The position numbers were made by a program, and so were the translations under genes. Shown here one piece after another: positions 60,776 to 64,000 of a stretch of DNA of 64,000 bases. The DNA is taken from NCBI GenBank assembly GCA_964429575.1, contig CAYSCX010000004.1:93753-157752 (forward strand). The letters run 5' to 3'. The number at the start of each line of letters is the position of its first letter. Within the stretch, counting starts at the first letter, position 1. This DNA is from CAYSCX01 sp964429575 (GTDB lineage: Bacteria > Desulfobacterota > Binatia > Binatales > Binataceae). The notes beneath the pieces were generated by a model. That model ran no database searches, was not told the DNA's origin, and saw only the letters and a list, made by a program, of their open reading frames with translations.

Positions 60776-61429
60776 TTACACCCCGCGGGCGTCGGGCGGC
60801 CAGATGTATTTGTGCAACTGCAGTTGCAGCCGCGCCGGCAAGCGGTCCTCGAGCATCCATGCGGCCACCCGCGCCGGCTCGACCCTGTCGAACGCGCAAC
60901 TGATGAGCACGGCGTTGACCCGCGGCGCCAACTCGCGGCTGCGTATCACCTCGCGTGCCCACTCGTAGTCGGCCCGATCGCACAGCACGAACTTCACTTC
61001 GTCGCGCGGCGTCAGGTGCTCGAGGTTCGACCACAGGTTTCGATCCGCCTCGCCGCTCCCCGGACACTTGAGGTCCATAATCTTGATGACGCGCGGATCG
61101 AGTCGGCTCACATCGCTCGCGCCCGACGTTTCGATCATGACCGTACGACCCCGCGCGAGCAGCGTGTCGATCAGCGGATAGACGCCCTCCTGCAGCAGCG
61201 GCTCGCCGCCGGTTATCTCAACCAGCTCGCAGCGATAACCGTCGAGAATCTCCGCCACTTCCGCGATCGTCATCTTGCGGCCGTCGTAAAACGCGTAATC
61301 GGTGTCGCAGTACGAACAGCGCAGGTTGCAACCCGTGAGCCGCACGAACACGCACGGCCGCCCCGCGTGCGTCGACTCGCCCTGGATGCTGTAGAAAATC
61401 TCGTTGATGTGAAGCCGCTCGGAGCCCAT
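60776..61429 (-). CDS. queE: 7-carboxy-7-deazaguanine synthase
   Basis: 217 aa. Radical-SAM cluster motif in L-T-G-C-N-L-R-C-S-Y-C-D-T-D-Y-A-F (CxxxCxxC), preceded by E-I-F-Y-S-I-Q-G-E-S and followed by E-I-T-G-G-E-P-L-L-Q. It converts carboxytetrahydropterin to 7-carboxy-7-deazaguanine in the queuosine/7-deazapurine pathway. Starts one base after the larC stop. No queC, queD or queF is adjacent. Confidence 0.93.
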   Translation of the reverse strand: MGSERLHINEIFYSIQGESTHAGRPCVFVRLTGCNLRCSYCDTDYAFYDGRKMTIAEVAEILDGYRCELVEITGGEPLLQEGVYPLIDTLLARGRTVMIETSGASDVSRLDPRVIKIMDLKCPGSGEADRNLWSNLEHLTPRDEVKFVLCDRADYEWAREVIRSRELAPRVNAVLISCAFDRVEPARVAAWMLEDRLPARLQLQLHKYIWPPDARGV

Positions 61430-61430
61430 C

Positions 61431-62606
61431 TCAGCCGAGCGTCTTGCGCGCCGCCTCGCGTGCCTCGTCCATTACGGAGCGCAATGCGACCTTGTGCTCG
61501 AGCGCCGCGCGCTTGCAGTCCTCGTATTCCGGCGCAACCGTGGGCGGGCCGCCGTTTCCCTGCCGCGAGACCTTGATTCCAATCTTGCCGAAGCGCGTCT
61601 CCACTTGATGCATCTCGCGCGCGAGCTTCATGCGCGCCACCGAATGAAAGCGCAGGCCGATTGTCGATGTCTCCATGAAGACTATTCGTGCGATTTCATC
61701 GCGGTGCGCCGCCTCGGCGAGCACCGAGAGCGTCACCGCCGGCCGTCCCTTCTTCATGATCGTCGGCGTAATCGTTACGTCGCGCGCGCCGGCGGCGAAC
61801 AGCCGCTCCATCACGTGGTCGTAAACCTGCGGATTCAAATCGTCGATATTCGCCGCAATCTCGACTAGCTCATCGCGCTCGTACGCCGCGCTCTCCTTGC
61901 CCAGCAAAATTCTCAGAACATTCGGACGATCTTTGAGCGTGAGCGTCCCCGCTCCGTAACCAATCCGCTCGACGTCCATCGTAAGCGGCAGTCGCGCGGG
62001 CTCCGCGAGCGCCTTCAGCACCGCAGCACCCGTCGGCGTGACCATCTCCGCGCCGCCATCGCCGATGCGGACCGGAAATCCGCGCAGCAATTCCGCGGTC
62101 GCCGGCGCTGGCACCGGAATGACGCCGTGCTGTGAACGCGCGAATCCCGACCCTCCCGGCAGCGGCGAGACCAGCACGCGCCCGACTTCGAGCGCATCGA
62201 GCGCCCACGCCGTTGCGACCACATCGATTATCGAATCGACCGCGCCCACCTCGTGAAAATGCACTTGCTCGGGCGTGGTGTCATGAATCTTCGCCTCCGC
62301 CTCCGCGAGCACTTGGAATACCGCGACCGCCCGTTCTTTGATGCGCGCCGCGAGGCTTGATCGCTCGATCATTCCGCGAATTTCGCCGAGATGCCGCTCC
62401 GGTTGCGCCTCGCTCACTTCGACCTCGAATTTGAGTGCTGAAATGCCGCTCAACACGCGGCGCCGCGTCGAAATTCGGTACCCGCCGACCCCGAGCGAGG
62501 CCAGCTCCCGTTCAAGCTGGCTCACGTCTGCGCCCAAGTCCAGCATCGCGCCGACCAGCATGTCGCCGCTCAGGCCTGAGAATGCATCGAGGTACGCGGT
62601 CTTCAT
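61431..62606 (-). CDS. larC: Nickel-pincer cofactor metallochelatase LarC
   Basis: 391 aa, the length of the fused LarC1-LarC2 protein. Starts A-Y-L-D-A-F-S-G-L-S-G-D-M-L-V-G-A-M-L-D-L-G, the diagnostic motif, with V-H-F-H-E-V-G-A-V-D-S-I-I-D-V and the C-terminal N-I-D-D-L-N-P-Q. It inserts nickel (CTP-dependent) into the lactate-racemase cofactor. LarA, LarB and LarE are not in the window. Confidence 0.92.
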   Translation of the reverse strand: MKTAYLDAFSGLSGDMLVGAMLDLGADVSQLERELASLGVGGYRISTRRRVLSGISALKFEVEVSEAQPERHLGEIRGMIERSSLAARIKERAVAVFQVLAEAEAKIHDTTPEQVHFHEVGAVDSIIDVVATAWALDALEVGRVLVSPLPGGSGFARSQHGVIPVPAPATAELLRGFPVRIGDGGAEMVTPTGAAVLKALAEPARLPLTMDVERIGYGAGTLTLKDRPNVLRILLGKESAAYERDELVEIAANIDDLNPQVYDHVMERLFAAGARDVTITPTIMKKGRPAVTLSVLAEAAHRDEIARIVFMETSTIGLRFHSVARMKLAREMHQVETRFGKIGIKVSRQGNGGPPTVAPEYEDCKRAALEHKVALRSVMDEAREAARKTLG

Positions 62607-62677
62607 CGCCGTCAGCTTTACATACTAGCGGGCCGCCGATAGAATCGAAAACTCGCTCCTTTGTTACGCAATCAGCT

Positions 62678-63037
62678 ATGAGACAAAGGGAGCTCAAAAT
62701 GTTCCGCCAGCTGCTCGAAGAGCGCAGGCGGATTATTTTTTTGGAAGCCGAACGCGCGCTGGGGACGCTGAACAGCGGCATTGACGATGGGTGCCCCGAC
62801 CCGACCGACCGCGCGTCAATCGAATCGGACCGCAGCTTCCTGCTTCGCATGCGCGACCGCGAGCGCAAACTCCTGGGCAAGATCGACGAGGCCTTCACGC
62901 GCCTCGACGACGGCGCCTATGGCGATTGCCAGGAGTGCGGCGGGCCGATTGGCATCGAGCGGCTCAAGGCGCGTCCCGTCACCACGCTCTGCATCGGTTG
63001 CAAGTCGGCTCAGGAAGCACGCGAACGCCAGGGCTGA
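62678..63037 (+). CDS. DksA/TraR-family C4 zinc-finger protein
   Basis: 119 aa from ATG 62678; the ATG at 62699 has the better SD (AAGGGAG) and is an alternative. A coiled-coil hairpin (E-R-R-R-I-I-F-L-E-A-E-R) carries D-D-G-C-P-D in the tip region, and the C-terminal finger is C-Q-E-C-G-G-P-I...C-I-G-C. It would bind the RNA polymerase secondary channel. Divergent from larC and 33 bp before galU. Confidence 0.87.
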   Translation: MRQRELKMFRQLLEERRRIIFLEAERALGTLNSGIDDGCPDPTDRASIESDRSFLLRMRDRERKLLGKIDEAFTRLDDGAYGDCQECGGPIGIERLKARPVTTLCIGCKSAQEARERQG

Positions 63038-63070
63038 GCGCACCACCTCAAAGCCTGTAGAATTATCCGC

Positions 63071-63934
63071 ATGAAAGTTCGCAAGGCCGTCATCCTCGCG
63101 GCGGGCCTCGGCACGCGTATGCTGCCGGCGTCGAAGGTCGTGCCCAAGGAAATTCTGCCGGTCGTCGATACGCCGGCAATCCAGGTGGTGGCCGAGGAAG
63201 CATTTGCATCGGGGATCGAGGAAATAATCGTCGTCGTCAGCCCCGGCAAAACCACCGTTCTCGACCACTTCGCTCCGCACGGCGAACTCGAGCGCGCGCT
63301 CGAGAAACGCGGTGAGCGCGAGCTGCTGGAGTTGCTCCGCGCCACCAATTTGAAGGCGCGGATCAGTGCCGTCGAACAGAGCGAACCGCTCGGGCTTGGT
63401 CACGCGGTTCTACAGGCGCGCGAAGCGGTCGGCGACGAACCGTTCGCCGTGATGCTCCCCGACGACATCTTCGACTGCGCGCGCCCCTGCCTGCGCCAGG
63501 TGCTCGACGTGGCGCAAATGCACGAGGCGCCCGCGGTCGCGCTGCTTCGCGTTCCCAAGAGCGAGCTATCGAAGTATGGCATCGTCGAGGTGAAAAGCGC
63601 GGGGGAGCGCGCGTACGAATTGGTCGGGATGGTCGAGAAGCCGCCCGCCGAGAAAGCCCCGAGTGACCTTGCGATCATGGGACGCTACGTGCTGACGCCC
63701 GACATCTTCGCGTTGCTCGCGACGCAGAAGCCGGGCGCTGGCGGCGAAATTCAACTCACTGACGCGCTCCTCGCGCTCAGCCGCAGTCGCAAGGTGTATG
63801 GCTGCGAGTTCGAGGGCACTCGCTACGATTTAGGCGACCGCGTAGGATTTGTAACGGCGCAGGTCGGGTTCGCCTTGAAACGCCCTGATCTCGCTGATAG
63901 GTTGCGTGCCTACTTAAAGACGGTCGTTTCGTAG
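63071..63934 (+). CDS. galU: UTP-glucose-1-phosphate uridylyltransferase
   Basis: 287 aa. Nucleotide-binding G-L-G-T-R-M-L-P-A-S-K at 12-22 and substrate motif V-V-P-K-E-I-L-P-V-V-D-T-P. Makes UDP-glucose, the donor for envelope glycans; this is also the donor used by the cyclic glucan synthase in this window. Length is standard. Confidence 0.95.
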   Translation: MKVRKAVILAAGLGTRMLPASKVVPKEILPVVDTPAIQVVAEEAFASGIEEIIVVVSPGKTTVLDHFAPHGELERALEKRGERELLELLRATNLKARISAVEQSEPLGLGHAVLQAREAVGDEPFAVMLPDDIFDCARPCLRQVLDVAQMHEAPAVALLRVPKSELSKYGIVEVKSAGERAYELVGMVEKPPAEKAPSDLAIMGRYVLTPDIFALLATQKPGAGGEIQLTDALLALSRSRKVYGCEFEGTRYDLGDRVGFVTAQVGFALKRPDLADRLRAYLKTVVS

Positions 63935-63953
63935 GCCGCGCCACGCACCTCGT

Positions 63954-64000
63954 GGGGCAGTAGCTCAGCTGGGAGAGCACCACGTTCGCAACGTGGGGGT
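63954..64000 (+). tRNA. tRNA-Ala (anticodon CGC), 5' part only
   Basis: Acceptor GGGGCAG, D arm GCTC...GAGC with AGCTGGGA loop, anticodon stem CCACG/CGTGG with loop TTCGCAA, anticodon CGC, then variable-loop start; the window ends here. It begins 19 bases after the galU stop. Confidence 0.88.

Overview
The window is 64 kb of GC-rich bacterial chromosome with dense, mostly operon-packed genes. The backbone genes (rod-shape mreBCD-mrdA-rodA, two acyl-CoA dehydrogenases, a carboxymuconolactone decarboxylase family protein, larC, queE, galU, tandem amt) and the heavy use of GTG/TTG starts fit an uncultured deltaproteobacterium-like or Binatota-like soil lineage. That placement is an impression from gene content, not a phylogeny.

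Left chromosomal part (1-14.35 kb): the tail of a CigR/RcnB-like protein, two secreted CAP-domain proteins and a small lipoprotein, a decayed Rieske oxygenase region, a giant cyclic beta-1,2-glucan synthase (2948 aa) followed by a small zinc-ribbon protein, a 55-aa basic protein with a TTG start, an RRM RNA-binding protein, and a broken transposase.

Integrated element (14351-32627, about 18.3 kb): it sits in the 3' end of a tRNA-Val(CAC) gene and is bounded by 48-bp perfect direct repeats. Just inside both ends is a 20-bp repeat (18/20 identical) that looks like a recombinase arm site. It encodes a tyrosine integrase (interrupted by one extra G in a G7 run), a replication operon (HTH protein, initiator, DnaB) that runs straight into a 950-aa tape-measure-like protein, a plus-strand cargo block (pRiA4b ORF-3 family, lipoprotein, exported protein, DUF3800), and a packaging operon (HNH, small terminase, dNTP pyrophosphohydrolase-like protein, large terminase). 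No portal, protease, capsid, tail-tube or lysis gene is recognisable. It is either a compact phage satellite or a prophage reduced by deletion. It is the most interesting part of the window.

Right chromosomal part (32.6-64 kb): CMD family protein, acyl-CoA dehydrogenase, ferritin-like protein, half-size TauE/SafE, an RND efflux pump with adaptor and TetR regulator, DHH phosphoesterase divergent from a CDP-alcohol phosphatidyltransferase, poly(A) polymerase, branched-chain aminotransferase, exported peroxiredoxin, a second acyl-CoA dehydrogenase, two tandem ammonium transporters with a terminator between them, the cell-shape operon mreB-mreC-mreD-mrdA-rodA with a REP-like palindromic insertion between mreC and mreD, a PpiD-like chaperone, an esterase, then larC-queE-hypothetical-toroid protein, a DksA/TraR zinc protein, galU, and the start of a tRNA-Ala(CGC) cut by the window end.
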